Positions 1 to 9,121 of a stretch of 64,000 nucleotides of DNA are shown here, one piece after another. The stretch lies in NCBI RefSeq assembly GCF_002086795.1, contig NZ_MVIM01000001.1, positions 434,001 through 498,000 of the forward strand, read 5' to 3'. The position numbers and the translations under genes were made by a program. The notes beneath the pieces are model-generated. The model was not told where the DNA came from, did no database searches, and saw only the letters and a list, made by a program, of their open reading frames with translations. Every line of letters starts with the position of its first letter. The first letter of the stretch is position 1. Source of the DNA: Mycolicibacterium tusciae (lineage in GTDB: Bacteria; Actinomycetota; Actinomycetes; Mycobacteriales; Mycobacteriaceae).

Positions 1-1682
1 ACGCCACCGCCGGACTTGGGGAACGCGATCACCTCGCGGATCGAATCGAATCCCCCGAGCAGTGCGGTGATGCGGTCCCACCCGAACGCGATGCCGCCGT
101 GCGGCGGAGCGCCGAAAGTAAAGGCGTCCAAGAGGAAGCCGAACTTCTCCTGGGCTTCGTCGTGGCCGATGCCCATCATTGCGAACACCCGTTCCTGGAC
201 CTCGCGACGGTGGATACGGATCGACCCGCCGCCAATCTCGTTCCCGTTGCACACGATGTCGTAGGCGTTGGCCAGCGCGGTGCCCGGATCGGTGTCGAAC
301 GTGGCCTCCGATTCCGGCTTCGGCGACGTGAACGCGTGGTGCACTGCCGTCCACGCACCCGACCCGACCGCGACATCGCCTGCGGCAGTGGCCTCGTCGG
401 CGGCCTCGAACAGTGGCCAGTCCACCACCCAGGTGAACGCCCAGGCGTCGGGGTCGATCATGTCGAGACGCTTGGCGATCTCGATACGGGTCGCCCCGAG
501 CAGCGCACGCGCCGCCTTCGTCGGTCCTGCGGAGAAGAAAATGCAGTCCCCCGGCTGCGCCCCGACATGCGCGGCGAGCCCGTCACGTTCGGCATCGGTG
601 AGGTTCTTGGCGACCGGTCCGCCGAGGGTGCCGTCCTCGGCGACGAGAACGTAGGCCAGCCCCTTGTGCCCACGTTGCTTGGCGAATTCCTGCCAGCCGT
701 CGAGTGTGCGCCGCGGTTGCGAAGCGCCCCCGGGCATGACGACAGCACCGACGTAGGGCGCCTGGAACACTCGAAAAGTGGTGTCGGAGAAGTACTCCGT
801 GCACTCGACGAGCTCGACGGCGAATCGAAGGTCAGGTTTGTCGGACCCGAACCGGCGCATCGCGTCCGCGTAGTTGATCCGCGGGAGCGGCGTCGGCAGG
901 TCATAACCGATCAACGCCCACAGCGCCTTGAGAACCTCCTCGGACACCGCGATGACGTCATCGGCGTCGACGAAGCTCATCTCCATGTCGAGTTGGGTGA
1001 ACTCGGGCTGGCGGTCGGCGCGGAAGTCCTCGTCGCGGTAGCAACGCGCGATTTGGTAGTAGCGCTCCATGCCCGCCACCATGAGAAGCTGCTTGAACAG
1101 CTGCGGGCTCTGCGGCAGTGCGTAGAAGCTCCCCGGCTGCAGCCGGGCGGGCACCAGGAAATCCCGCGCCCCTTCGGGCGTGGAACGCGTCAGCGTCGGC
1201 GTCTCGATCTCGACGAAGTCGTGGCGCGCCAGCACGTCGCGGGCCGCCGCATTCACCTTGGACCGCAAGCGAATCGCGTTGCCTGGGCCTTCGCGGCGCA
1301 GGTCGAGGTAGCGGTACTTGAGCCGAGCTTCCTCGCCGGCCTGCTCGTCGAGCTGGAAGGGCAGCGGTGCGCTCTCGCTCAGTACCCTCAGCGACGTCGC
1401 GTTGATTTCGATGTCACCCGTAGGGATTTCGGGGTTCGCGTTGCCTTCTGGGCGGATTTCGACGACGCCCTCGACGGCGATGCAGTACTCCGCGCGCAGC
1501 CGGTGCGCATTGGCGAGCACGTCCGCTTCACGAAACACGACCTGCGATACGCCCGACGAGTCGCGAAGGTCGATGAAGATGACACCGCCGTGGTCGCGAC
1601 GGCGCGCAACCCAGCCGGCCAGCGTCACCCGCTGTCCGGCGTCGGTGGACCGCAACGAACCGGCGGCATGACTGCGCAGCAC
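1..1682 (-). CDS. aspS: Aspartyl-tRNA synthetase, C-terminus cut by window edge
   Basis: This enzyme charges tRNA-Asp (and in mycobacteria probably also tRNA-Asn, the non-discriminating type) in the cytoplasm. Translated from the GTG at 1682, the protein begins with an OB-fold anticodon-binding domain ([15 protein letters not shown]) and continues into a class II catalytic core. Visible class II signatures are YRYLDLRR, the [10 protein letters not shown] stretch, the motif 2 region with [18 protein letters not shown], and motif 3 with GIAFGWDR near the window edge. About 560 residues are present and roughly 30 are missing. AGGAG lies about 8 bases before the GTG. The gene is divergent from the reductase at 1758. 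The adjacent aspS / reductase / SRPBCC order matches M. tuberculosis. Confidence 0.97.
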   Translation of the reverse strand, partial: MLRSHAAGSLRSTDAGQRVTLAGWVARRRDHGGVIFIDLRDSSGVSQVVFREADVLANAHRLRAEYCIAVEGVVEIRPEGNANPEIPTGDIEINATSLRVLSESAPLPFQLDEQAGEEARLKYRYLDLRREGPGNAIRLRSKVNAAARDVLARHDFVEIETPTLTRSTPEGARDFLVPARLQPGSFYALPQSPQLFKQLLMVAGMERYYQIARCYRDEDFRADRQPEFTQLDMEMSFVDADDVIAVSEEVLKALWALIGYDLPTPLPRINYADAMRRFGSDKPDLRFAVELVECTEYFSDTTFRVFQAPYVGAVVMPGGASQPRRTLDGWQEFAKQRGHKGLAYVLVAEDGTLGGPVAKNLTDAERDGLAAHVGAQPGDCIFFSAGPTKAARALLGATRIEIAKRLDMIDPDAWAFTWVVDWPLFEAADEATAAGDVAVGSGAWTAVHHAFTSPKPESEATFDTDPGTALANAYDIVCNGNEIGGGSIRIHRREVQERVFAMMGIGHDEAQEKFGFLLDAFTFGAPPHGGIAFGWDRITALLGGFDSIREVIAFPKSGGG

Positions 1683-1757
1683 GAACTCTCCTGTGAATGG
1701 CCTGATGGACGACTGCCACAGTGTAGTGGGGCCATATCGGGCGGTAGCTTGGCGTTC

Positions 1758-2654
1758 GTGAGCGCACGCATCGCACTCGTCGGACCGGGCGCGATCGGGT
1801 CGACGGTCGCCGCCCTGCTGCACGCCGCAGGCCACCCAATCACCTTGTGCGGACGTACCGCCCGGGAGTCGATCGAGGTCAGGCCCGACGACAAGGACCC
1901 GATCGTGGTGCCGGGGCCGGTGCTGACCGACCCGGCGGAGATCACCGAGGCCGCCGACATCGTGCTGCTGGCCGTCAAGGACACCCAGAACGAGCAGGCC
2001 GGCGCCTGGCTGGCCAGGCTGTGCGACGGCGGCACGATCGTGTGCGCTCTGCAGAACGGCGTCGAGCAGGTGGAGCGCGTAGGCCGGTTCTGCCCGTCGT
2101 CGACGGTGGTGCCCGCGGCCATTTGGATCTCGGCCGAACCGGATCCAGGGGGCTGGATACGGCTGCGTACCGGGGTTCGGCTGGTCCTGCCCGCCGGCCC
2201 CGATAAGCGGGCCGCGCAAAGGCTGGCGGGGTTGTTCGGCGACGCGGGCGTATCGGTCGAGCTCGACCCCGACTTCATCAGCGCGGCATGGCGCAAGCTG
2301 CTGGTGAACGCCGTGGTCGGGTTGATGGTTCTCACCGGTCGGCGCATGGGCATGTTCCGCCGCGACGATGTGGCCTCCCTCGCGCGCCGCTATCTGGAGG
2401 AATGCCTCGCGGTGGCGCGCGCGGACGGCGCGACCCTGGGCGACGAGGTGATCGACGAGACCATGAACCTGTTCAACCAGGTCCCCGCCGACATCACGAC
2501 GTCCATGCTGACCGATCGAGAGGCGCACCGCCCGCTGGAATGGGACATCCGCAACGGCGTGGTCAGGCGCAAGGCCGCCCAATACGGGCTCGCCGCCCCG
2601 ATCAGTGACGTGCTGGTCCCGCTTCTGGCGGCGGCCAGCGACGGGCCTGGCTAA
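1758..2654 (+). CDS. Ketopantoate reductase (PanE/ApbA)-like oxidoreductase
   Basis: The 298-residue protein starts with a Rossmann nucleotide-binding motif ([14 protein letters not shown]), the hallmark of 2-dehydropantoate 2-reductases. The central stretch VLLAVKDTQ and the ALQNGVEQ motif are typical of the ApbA family, and [10 protein letters not shown] begins the helical C-terminal domain with the usual catalytic Lys and Asn. The family makes pantoate for coenzyme A, but mycobacterial paralogues exist whose substrate is not proven, so the function here is inferred. GTG at 1758 is chosen because the Rossmann motif follows at once; an open frame continues far upstream but overlaps aspS. It is divergent from aspS with about 75 bases between them. 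Confidence 0.85.
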   Translation: MSARIALVGPGAIGSTVAALLHAAGHPITLCGRTARESIEVRPDDKDPIVVPGPVLTDPAEITEAADIVLLAVKDTQNEQAGAWLARLCDGGTIVCALQNGVEQVERVGRFCPSSTVVPAAIWISAEPDPGGWIRLRTGVRLVLPAGPDKRAAQRLAGLFGDAGVSVELDPDFISAAWRKLLVNAVVGLMVLTGRRMGMFRRDDVASLARRYLEECLAVARADGATLGDEVIDETMNLFNQVPADITTSMLTDREAHRPLEWDIRNGVVRRKAAQYGLAAPISDVLVPLLAAASDGPG

Positions 2655-2663
2655 TCTCAGCGC

Positions 2664-3173
2664 GTGTCCGCGCCGCAGATGTACCCGTGCGATCCCGTCG
2701 GATTGGAACTCATCAAGACGGCGCGTTTCCGCTCCACCAATTCCGTGAACCTGTCGATCACCCCGGGCCAACTCTGGCAGGTGCTCGAGGACGCAGAGGC
2801 CTGGCCACAGTGGTCCTACGTCACCCGCATGACGTGGACAGGTTCCGGGCCTTTGCGAGTCGGCTCCACCCGCGCTATCGAGACGCGCAGTGGAGGGCGT
2901 GTCGTCGATGAGATCATCGCGTGGCATCCGCAGGTGCACTTGGCTTTTCGCGTGAATGCTGTGTCTGTGCCCACGGAAGGCGCATCGGTGGAGGAGTTCC
3001 GCATCGAGCCGACGCCGCGAGGGTGCCGGCTGACGTGGACGCTGGCGCACGATCCGAAGAAGGCTTCGTTGGGGGTGAAGCTCATCGCGAGGACCGTGAT
3101 GAGTGCCAAATACCGCCAATACCTGGCCAAGCTGGGCAAGTACACCGAGCAACGCTTCGGCGTTTCGATCTAG
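2664..3173 (+). CDS. SRPBCC (START-like) family protein, first of a tandem pair
   Basis: This 169-residue soluble protein has the polyketide cyclase/dehydrase layout: [32 protein letters not shown] at the N-terminus, a beta-sheet core, and a C-terminal helix with [24 protein letters not shown] proteins bind hydrophobic ligands; the ligand here cannot be told from sequence. It begins 10 bases after the reductase stop and is probably co-transcribed with it. The protein is clearly paralogous to the next gene: both share the spacing of PGQL/PEQL, DAE.WP.W and LTW elements. An M. tuberculosis counterpart sits in the same place after the reductase gene. Confidence 0.8.
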   Translation: MSAPQMYPCDPVGLELIKTARFRSTNSVNLSITPGQLWQVLEDAEAWPQWSYVTRMTWTGSGPLRVGSTRAIETRSGGRVVDEIIAWHPQVHLAFRVNAVSVPTEGASVEEFRIEPTPRGCRLTWTLAHDPKKASLGVKLIARTVMSAKYRQYLAKLGKYTEQRFGVSI

Positions 3174-3203
3174 AACCCGGCTAGACACTGTCCGTTATCG
3201 TGT

Positions 3204-3710
3204 GTGGCCATGCACCAATGTGAGCTGGTTGAGCTGGCCTTCATCGACAGCGCGCCGTTTCGGTTCGTCAGCACCGTGGACCTGAAGATCACGCCCGAGC
3301 AGCTGTTCGAGGTGCTCGCCGACGCGGAATCGTGGCCCCACTGGGCGACGGCGATCACCAAAGTCACCTGGACCAGCCCCGAACCGCGCGGTATCGGTAC
3401 GACGCGCACGGTGCACATGCGCGGCGGCATCGTCGGTGACGAGGAGTTCCTGGCGTGGGAACCGTTCACCCACATGGCTTTTCGGTTCAACGAAGCATCG
3501 AGTAGTTCCATCTCGGCGTTCGCCGAGGACTACCGCGTCGTGCGGACGGCCGAAGGCTGTCACCTGACGTGGGTGATGGCGATGAAGCCCAAGGGTCTAT
3601 CGGGTCGCATCGGCATGACGCTCGGCAAACCATTTATGGCACGCACGTTCCAGAAATTCCTGTACAACCTACGTGACTACTCGGACAAGCGGTTCACCGT
3701 TGCGAGCTAG
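3204..3710 (+). CDS. SRPBCC (START-like) family protein, second of a tandem pair
   Basis: This 168-residue protein repeats the architecture of its upstream neighbour: FRFVSTVDLKITPEQLFEVLADAESWPHWATAI, then a beta-rich core with HLTWVMAM and a C-terminal helix ending KFLYNLRDYSDKRF. The two genes differ through most of their length, so the duplication is old. The start is GTG at 3204, with an in-frame ATG two codons later. The reading frame ends at 3710, immediately followed by a hairpin, which suggests that the reductase and the two SRPBCC genes form one transcription unit. The ligand or reaction is unknown. Confidence 0.8.
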   Translation: MAMHQCELVELAFIDSAPFRFVSTVDLKITPEQLFEVLADAESWPHWATAITKVTWTSPEPRGIGTTRTVHMRGGIVGDEEFLAWEPFTHMAFRFNEASSSSISAFAEDYRVVRTAEGCHLTWVMAMKPKGLSGRIGMTLGKPFMARTFQKFLYNLRDYSDKRFTVAS

Positions 3711-3741
3711 CCGTGGGTCGCCTCGGCTGTCGGACCCACGG
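3711..3741 (+). terminator. Hairpin directly after the SRPBCC operon
   Basis: CCGTGGGTC (3711-3719) pairs perfectly with GACCCACGG (3733-3741) around a 13-base loop. The stem starts on the base after the TAG stop. There is no T-tract, as is common for mycobacterial intrinsic terminators. Its place between two convergent units supports a terminator role. Confidence 0.6.
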
Positions 3742-3811
3742 ATGTGTTCCCGGGATCCGCGGATGCCACCGCGCTGGCGTTGACGATCGCGGCGCCCAGG
3801 CCCGCGGCCGG

Positions 3812-3879
3812 CACCGCCGAAATTGAATTCCGGCAGCAAAAGTTCGAGGAGGGACCTGCTGGAATTCAATTTCGCGGTG
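3812..3879. repeat. Imperfect palindrome with EcoRI-site arms, between convergent genes
   Basis: CGAAATTGAATTCCGGCAG (3818-3836) and CTGCTGGAATTCAATTTCG (3856-3874) are inverted copies with one mismatch in 19 bases. The pairing extends outward through CACCG/CGGTG with a one-base bulge, giving about 24-bp arms. The 19-base loop is 3837-3855. The arms are AT-rich compared with the surrounding DNA. It may be a second terminator, a REP-like repeat or a protein-binding site; nothing here distinguishes these. Confidence 0.55.
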
Positions 3880-3903
3880 GAAATTGGGCCAATCTCCGCG
3901 CCA

Positions 3904-5418
3904 TCAGTAGAGCTCGGCCCAAGCCTTTCGGCGCTCGGCGTCGGGGTCCTCGGTGACGGTGTCGCGCGCGGTCATGATGATGCGGGTGACGCGGCGCTCG
4001 GTGTCGTAGACCGGCCAGTCGTGCCCGTTCGACCACTCGATCTCACCGGTATCCCATCCCTTTGCCGCGAAGTCCAGCCAAGCCCGCTGCATCCGCCTGC
4101 CGACCGGTGGCTGCAGCCGCCGCCCGAGCGGATGCAGCTTGCGCCCGATGAACGACGCGTAGCTGTGCTGGACGTGCACGATCTCGCTGCCGTGGGTGGC
4201 GCCCAGCCCTAGCACCCGCAGGCTCCAGCCGACGTGGTCGAACCGGTACATGTGCGTGGGCGCGACAGCGCTGTAGGCGTCGGCGAACGCCCATGCGGGT
4301 CCACCGAACATCACGTCGGAGCCGAACGCGATCAGGGCCCGTCGCCTCGGATAGTCCGGATAGGCGGCCAGCACCGCATCCTTGGCGTCCGGTGCGACGC
4401 GGTCGAGGTAGGCGTCGATCGCGTCCGTCGTCGTCGGCAGCATCGGTGGTTTCGTCCACGCGAACATCGACGCCTCATGGCTGTTGGTGCCGATGATCAG
4501 CGGCATCCGTTCGAGTGCGCCATCGCGGGCGGCGTCCACCGGATGCCTCGGCAGCAGGTCCACTCCGTAGGTCAATCCGTACGCGAGGTTCGGCGTGCTC
4601 GCCGCGCTCTTCAGCTGAAGCATGCCCGCGGCCCGGCGCAGCCGGCGCTGCGGCAGCATCTTGACCTCGGCGACATCGACGCCCAACCGCTTGACGAACT
4701 CGTGCGCCTGTCGGGCCCGACTCTCGCGTTCGCCGATCAAGGGCAGCGCGGGACTCTGGGCGATCGCCCGGCTGAACAGACCCTTGGACGCGGGACTCGC
4801 CAGCAGTGCCAGCACTGACGTCGCGCCTGCCGACTCGCCGAAGACGGTCACCCGATCGGGGTCGCCGCCGAACGCGGCGATGTGATCGCGGATCCAGCGC
4901 AGCGCCGCCATCTGGTCGCGCAACGCGAGATTGTCATCGAATCCGTCTCCGAGGTCGCTGAGCTCGAACCCGCCGAACACTCCGATGCGGTAGGTGATGT
5001 TGACGACCACCACTTTGCCGTTGGCGGCCAGCCTGGACCCGTTGTAGAGCTGAAACTGCCCGGCGCCGTAGACGAATGCGCCGCCGGGAATCCACACCAT
5101 CACCGGAAGCGACGCGCTGGTGTCCGGCGACCACACCGTCAGCGTCAGGCAGGCCTCGTCGCGCACCTTCGGATCGTCGCGGCCACCGCCGACGAACGAC
5201 TTGCTCTGCGGCGGCAATGGTCCGTGTTCGAGTGCGTCGAGCAGCCCGGTCCACGGCTGCGGCGGCGCGGGAGCCAGGAAGCGTCTGTCCCCCACCGGCT
5301 GCTCGGCATACGGCACACCGCGCCAGACACCGACGCCGAGTTCGGTCGCTCCGCGAATGTCCCCGAGGTCGGTGTGCGCGACCGGCGAAGGTCCCGAATG
5401 TCCGAGAACGACTGCCAC
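3904..5418 (-). CDS. Type B carboxylesterase / lipase
   Basis: A 504-residue alpha/beta hydrolase of the carboxylesterase type B family, expected to hydrolyse carboxylic esters. The oxyanion-hole motif IPGGAF is at about residues 110-115 and the nucleophile elbow GESAG puts the catalytic Ser near residue 196. The family signature DEACLTLTVWSP precedes them, and the catalytic His is probably that of ATHGSEIVHV near the C-terminus. No signal peptide is visible, so it is probably cytoplasmic. The GTG at 5418 gives an N-terminus typical of the family; an in-frame ATG at 5472 would add 18 residues and neither has a good ribosome-binding site. The gene is divergent from the zinc peptidase gene at 5494. 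Confidence 0.88.
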   Translation of the reverse strand: MAVVLGHSGPSPVAHTDLGDIRGATELGVGVWRGVPYAEQPVGDRRFLAPAPPQPWTGLLDALEHGPLPPQSKSFVGGGRDDPKVRDEACLTLTVWSPDTSASLPVMVWIPGGAFVYGAGQFQLYNGSRLAANGKVVVVNITYRIGVFGGFELSDLGDGFDDNLALRDQMAALRWIRDHIAAFGGDPDRVTVFGESAGATSVLALLASPASKGLFSRAIAQSPALPLIGERESRARQAHEFVKRLGVDVAEVKMLPQRRLRRAAGMLQLKSAASTPNLAYGLTYGVDLLPRHPVDAARDGALERMPLIIGTNSHEASMFAWTKPPMLPTTTDAIDAYLDRVAPDAKDAVLAAYPDYPRRRALIAFGSDVMFGGPAWAFADAYSAVAPTHMYRFDHVGWSLRVLGLGATHGSEIVHVQHSYASFIGRKLHPLGRRLQPPVGRRMQRAWLDFAAKGWDTGEIEWSNGHDWPVYDTERRVTRIIMTARDTVTEDPDAERRKAWAELY

Positions 5419-5493
5419 GCCCGAATCGTAGTGTGCAAAGGTGAATGCAAACCCGTGCGGCAGCGTGGACATGGACGCGAATGAGGTAGGGCA

Positions 5494-6381
5494 ATGACGT
5501 TCAACGAGGGCATGCAGATCGACACGAGCACCACGTCCACCAGTGGCGGCGGTCGTGGTCCCGGCCGAGGCATCGCCGTCGGCGGCGGAGTCGGCGGCCT
5601 TCTCATCCTCGTCGTCGCGCTGTTCCTCGGAGTCGATCCCAGTTCGGTCGTGCCGCCGCAGCAGTACGACAGCGGAGGCGTCGAGACACCCGGCTTCGAT
5701 CTCAGCCAATGCAAGACCGGCGAGGACGCGAACAACATCGTCCAGTGCCGCGTGGTCGCGACGGGCAACTCGGTGGACGCCGTGTGGCAGCAGTTGCTGC
5801 CCGGCTACGAGCGGCCGCGGATGGAAATCTTCACCAACCAGGTCCAGACCGCCTGCGGACCTGCGACCAGCGACGTCGGCCCCTTCTACTGCCCGGGCGA
5901 TCGAACGGCGTACTTCGATGTCGGCTTCTTCGACGTGCTGCGCGACCAGTTCGGTTCCAGCGGCGGCCCGCTGGCTCAGGAGTATGTGGTGGCTCATGAG
6001 TACGGCCACCACGTCCAGAACCTCGAGGGCTCGCTCGTCCGTGCCCAGCAGGATCCGGAGGGCGCCACCGGCGGCGGCGTGCGCACCGAATTACAGGCCG
6101 ACTGCTATGCGGGCATCTGGGCGCACTACGCAACCATCACCAAGCAGGAGAGCACCGGGGTACCGTTCCTGGAGCCATTGAGCGACAAAGACATTGCCGA
6201 CGCGCTGTCGGCCGCTGCATCGGTGGGTGACGATCGCATCCAGCAGGCCGCCACCGGACGCGTCAACCCCGAGGCGTGGACCCACGGATCTTCCGAACAG
6301 CGCCAGAAGTGGTTCACCGAGGGATATCGGACCGGCGACATCAACAGCTGTGACACGTATGCCGCCACCGATCTGGGCTAG
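5494..6381 (+). CDS. Membrane-anchored neutral zinc metallopeptidase (YpfJ family)
   Basis: This 295-residue protein has a Gly/Thr-rich N-terminus, one membrane span (GIAVGGGVGGLLILVVALFL, about residues 26-46) and an extracytoplasmic domain of the putative neutral zinc metallopeptidase family. The zinc-binding motif HEYGHH lies near residues 168-173 and is preceded by AQEYVVA. ELQADCYAG provides the usual third ligand region. Substrates of this family are not known. The start at 5494 has GGTAGGG just upstream. M. tuberculosis has a counterpart in the same neighbourhood annotated as a membrane protein. Confidence 0.88.
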   Translation: MTFNEGMQIDTSTTSTSGGGRGPGRGIAVGGGVGGLLILVVALFLGVDPSSVVPPQQYDSGGVETPGFDLSQCKTGEDANNIVQCRVVATGNSVDAVWQQLLPGYERPRMEIFTNQVQTACGPATSDVGPFYCPGDRTAYFDVGFFDVLRDQFGSSGGPLAQEYVVAHEYGHHVQNLEGSLVRAQQDPEGATGGGVRTELQADCYAGIWAHYATITKQESTGVPFLEPLSDKDIADALSAAASVGDDRIQQAATGRVNPEAWTHGSSEQRQKWFTEGYRTGDINSCDTYAATDLG

Positions 6382-6439
6382 ATTTCGCCGCTAGCTGATC
6401 CGGTGCGATCGCCGCGCCCGGAGATCTAGCGTCGATCAT

Positions 6440-7117
6440 ATGGACACCGTCACCGTCACACCCGAACTCACCATGCTCGTCGTGCACGGATGGCAGGTCT
6501 ACGTGTGGCGCGACGGCGATTCGGCCACGCTCATCGACACCGGCGCTCCCGGTTCGGGTGACGAGATCCTGGCAGCAGTGCCGCAGATCGACCGGATCGT
6601 GCTGACCCATGGCCATGTCGACCACTGCGGTTCGGCGGCCGAGCTGCAAGACGCCACGGGTGCAACCGTTTTCGCCGGTGCCGGCGACGCTACGGAGATC
6701 CGGAACGGTACCGCCATGCCACCACCGGTGTTCGAGGACTGGGAAATCCCGATTCACCAACGTGTTTCAGCCGGTCTGCCCGAGGCGGCACCACCGGTAC
6801 CCGGCCTGGTCGAACTGCACGACGGAGACGTGCTGGACTTCGGCGGCGGCGCGGAGATCTTGGCCATTCCCGGCCACACCGACGGCAGCATCGCGATCCA
6901 CCTGCCCAGCCGTGGCGTGTTGTTCACCGGCGACACCATCGCCAATGTCGGGACGGTCATGCTCGGTACGTTCAACCAGGACCGGGCGCAGACCGTCGCA
7001 GCGTTCCAACGACTGGCGGAACTCGATGTCGAAACGGCCTGCTTCGGCCACGGTGAACCGATCATCTCGGCCGCCCATACCCGCATCCGCGACACGGCTG
7101 CCACACTGACCGCGTGA
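6440..7117 (+). CDS. Metallo-beta-lactamase-fold hydrolase
   Basis: A 225-residue single-domain MBL-fold protein. The metal-binding motif HGHVDHCG, a downstream IPGHTDGS histidine, the FTGDT aspartate and the terminal GHGEP histidine form a complete dinuclear metal site of the glyoxalase II type. The substrate is unknown. No signal peptide is visible. Its stop overlaps the start of a decayed DinB-like gene (ATGA), implying that the two were once translationally coupled. Confidence 0.85.
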   Translation: MDTVTVTPELTMLVVHGWQVYVWRDGDSATLIDTGAPGSGDEILAAVPQIDRIVLTHGHVDHCGSAAELQDATGATVFAGAGDATEIRNGTAMPPPVFEDWEIPIHQRVSAGLPEAAPPVPGLVELHDGDVLDFGGGAEILAIPGHTDGSIAIHLPSRGVLFTGDTIANVGTVMLGTFNQDRAQTVAAFQRLAELDVETACFGHGEPIISAAHTRIRDTAATLTA

Positions 7118-7345
7118 TGCCCGAGCACGATCCCATCGCGCCCGACACCAAGGACTGGACCTGGGTGCTGTCTCGATCTGCCCCGATTGCGGATTTGTCC
7201 CGGAGACGTGCACCGCACCGGGGTCGCCGACGCGTGGTCGCGGCGCGGGCTGCGCAGCAACGGCAGTGAGTTCACGGTTGCATCAATTGCGATCTACCAC
7301 TTGCACGACATCGTCCATCACGCGCACGATGTCGGGCATGGCTGA
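7117..7345 (+). pseudogene. Remnant of a DinB-family (maleylpyruvate isomerase-like) gene
   Basis: The ATG overlapping the MBL stop begins MPEHDPIAPDTKDWTWVL, a typical opening of mycobacterial DinB-like proteins. After a frameshift comes CPDCGF, which normally follows that opening. A third frame then reads GVADAWSRRGLRSNGSEF and TVASIAIYHLHDIVHHAHDV, matching the C-terminal end of the same family, including the HD and HH residues that bind metal. The family is normally about 150-180 residues, so most of the middle is missing. The piece is a decayed gene with an internal deletion and at least two frame changes. Its 3' end runs into the start of the SDR gene. Confidence 0.7.
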
Positions 7346-8162
7346 AGACACACCGCTGGCAGGCAAGGTCGCCTACGTCACGGGAGCGGCGCGCGGACAA
7401 GGACGTTCACACTGCATTCGCCTGGCCCGGGCGGGCGCCGACATCGTCGCGATCGATGCCTGCGGGCCGGTCGCCGAGCACAACGGCTATCCCCCGGCGT
7501 CACCCGAGGACCTCGCCGAGACGGTGAGCCTGGTCGAGGGTGAGGGGCGCAAGATCCGCGCGGAAGAGGTTGACGTGCGCGACCTCGAAGGCCAGCAGCG
7601 TGTGGTTGCCGACACGATCGAGCAGTTCGGCCGGCTCGACATCGTCGTCGCGAACGCCGGCGTGCTGAATTGGGGCCGACTGTGGGAGATTTCGGCACAA
7701 CAGTTCCAGGAGGTCGTGGACACCAACCTGACGGGGGTGTGGAACACCATCAAGGCGGTGGTTCCCGCGATGATCGAGGCCGGCAACGGCGGGTCGATCA
7801 TCAACATCAGTTCGGCGGCCGGCATCAAGGCCGTTCCGGGTTGCGGCCACTACTGTGCGAGCAAGTTCGGTGTAGTCGCGCTGACCAACTCACTCGCGGT
7901 GGAGTTGGGCGAGTTCGGAATTCGCGTGAACTCCGTTCACCCCTATGGCACCGACACGCCGATGGGAAACGACGCCTCGATGTGGCAGATGTTCGCCGAT
8001 CACCAGAACTTCATCCACAGCTTCTCCCCCGGCGCGCTGCCTACGGATTCCCTTGCCGCACCCGACCTGGTGTCCGATATCGTGCTGTGGTTGGCCAGCG
8101 ACGCGTCGTCGCTCGTGACCGCCGCCCAGATCCCCGCGGACAAGGGCTATCTCAAGGTTTAG
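7338..8162 (+). CDS. Short-chain dehydrogenase/reductase, mycofactocin-coupled type
   Basis: This 274-residue SDR has the nucleotide-binding motif TGAARGQGRSH and an ID dipeptide closing beta2 (IVAIDACG). A roughly 30-residue insert follows, as in the mycofactocin-coupled SDR subfamily, which holds NAD(H) tightly and passes electrons to the peptide cofactor mycofactocin. NAGV, the catalytic Ser in NISSAAG and the YxxxK pair in HYCASK are intact. The alcohol or ketone substrate is unknown. ATG at 7338 is preferred because the conserved region starts at LAGKVAYVTG; an ATG at 7329 is possible. The 3' end overlaps the convergent thioesterase gene by four bases. No mycofactocin biosynthesis genes lie in the window. 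Confidence 0.85.
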   Translation: MAEDTPLAGKVAYVTGAARGQGRSHCIRLARAGADIVAIDACGPVAEHNGYPPASPEDLAETVSLVEGEGRKIRAEEVDVRDLEGQQRVVADTIEQFGRLDIVVANAGVLNWGRLWEISAQQFQEVVDTNLTGVWNTIKAVVPAMIEAGNGGSIINISSAAGIKAVPGCGHYCASKFGVVALTNSLAVELGEFGIRVNSVHPYGTDTPMGNDASMWQMFADHQNFIHSFSPGALPTDSLAAPDLVSDIVLWLASDASSLVTAAQIPADKGYLKV

Positions 8163-9043
8163 AGCCGCGACTGCTCCTCGATGCTCGTGTCGGTCGTGCG
8201 CAGCGGGCGGATCAAGGCGTCCTGGCCGAACGAGGCGATGAGCTCACCGCTTTCGGTGTGGACGGCCCCGCGGACATACGACATGCCCGCGCCCACCTGG
8301 GTGCTCTCGTGCGTGTAGAGCAGCCAGCCGTCCCACGAGAACGGCTCGTGGAAACTGACCGTGATCGTCATCGGGGCTGTCGATACGGTCAGATGCGCCT
8401 GCGCGGTCCCGATGCCTTCGTGTGCGCGCATCGTCGTCGAAATGCCAAGGTGTCCGGTGAAATACGCGATCAGCGCCTTGGCGAGGTCGTCGCGGGTGGG
8501 AATCGGGTCGTAGTGCAGCCAGGCGTACAGCTCGGGTGGTCCGACCTCGTCGGGGCTGTTCACGTCGACGACGTCGACCAGACGTAGTTGGCGTCCGGTC
8601 ATCGGCATCTCCGACACGTTCGCGTCTTCAGGACCCGTGACGTCGGGCCGCGGCAGGTGGTGGCGGATGACATCGGGGGTTGGTACGTCGGTCAGCACGG
8701 TCGCCGTGATGCACCGCTTGCCGTTCTGCTTGGCCGCGACGATCGCGGTCGCCGTCGACCGCCCTTCGTTGACCACGTCCAGCTCCAGCTCGACCGGACC
8801 CGCGCCGACCAAGACCGCGCGGGCAAACACCGCCGATACCGATCGCACGGACTTCTCCGGAAAACGTTTGGCCACAGCGACAATAGCCTGCGCAAGGACC
8901 TGCGTTCCCTCGACCACCTGGCGGTCGTCCTGGCCTGCCGGGCCCGTCTCGGCGATGTATCTGTTCTCGCCGTCCGGCCGCACGTCGAACAATTCGAGCA
9001 GGCTCTCAACGGTCCAGGGCGTCTGCGCCGAGTCTGTGGTCAT
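8159..9043 (-). CDS. Acyl-CoA thioesterase, double hot-dog type
   Basis: The 294-residue protein has the duplicated hot-dog layout of TesB-like thioesterases. The first half ends in a strand with RCITATVLTDVP. The second half carries LHYDPIPTRDDLAKALIAYFTGH and MTITVSFHEPFSWDGWLLYTHES, followed by the SYVRGAVHTESGELIASFGQDALIR ending typical of the family. It is expected to release free acids from acyl-CoA esters, which fits the nearby acyl-CoA dehydrogenases. The start ATG is at 9043. A perfect palindrome at 9076-9092 lies between it and the divergent TetR gene, so the repressor probably controls both. Confidence 0.82.
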   Translation of the reverse strand: MTTDSAQTPWTVESLLELFDVRPDGENRYIAETGPAGQDDRQVVEGTQVLAQAIVAVAKRFPEKSVRSVSAVFARAVLVGAGPVELELDVVNEGRSTATAIVAAKQNGKRCITATVLTDVPTPDVIRHHLPRPDVTGPEDANVSEMPMTGRQLRLVDVVDVNSPDEVGPPELYAWLHYDPIPTRDDLAKALIAYFTGHLGISTTMRAHEGIGTAQAHLTVSTAPMTITVSFHEPFSWDGWLLYTHESTQVGAGMSYVRGAVHTESGELIASFGQDALIRPLRTTDTSIEEQSRL

Positions 9044-9075
9044 GGGAGGGAACACTAACCGAGCTGCGGTAAAAG

Positions 9076-9092
9076 CGGTAACGTCGTTACCG
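9076..9092. promoter_or_regulatory. TetR operator between thioesterase and tetR
   Basis: CGGTAACGTCGTTACCG is a 17-base perfect palindrome about 30 bases from both divergent start codons. It matches the palindrome at 9860-9878 at 13 of 15 core positions, giving a shared core GGTAAyGTCrTTACC. Confidence 0.75.
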
Positions 9093-9121
9093 ACATTCGC
9101 GCGCACAACCGGGGAGGTGTC

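Noticed and set aside
99..1757. Plus-strand frame continuous with the reductase gene for 550 codons upstream
   Set aside because: It lies opposite aspS; the Rossmann motif fixes the real start at 1758.
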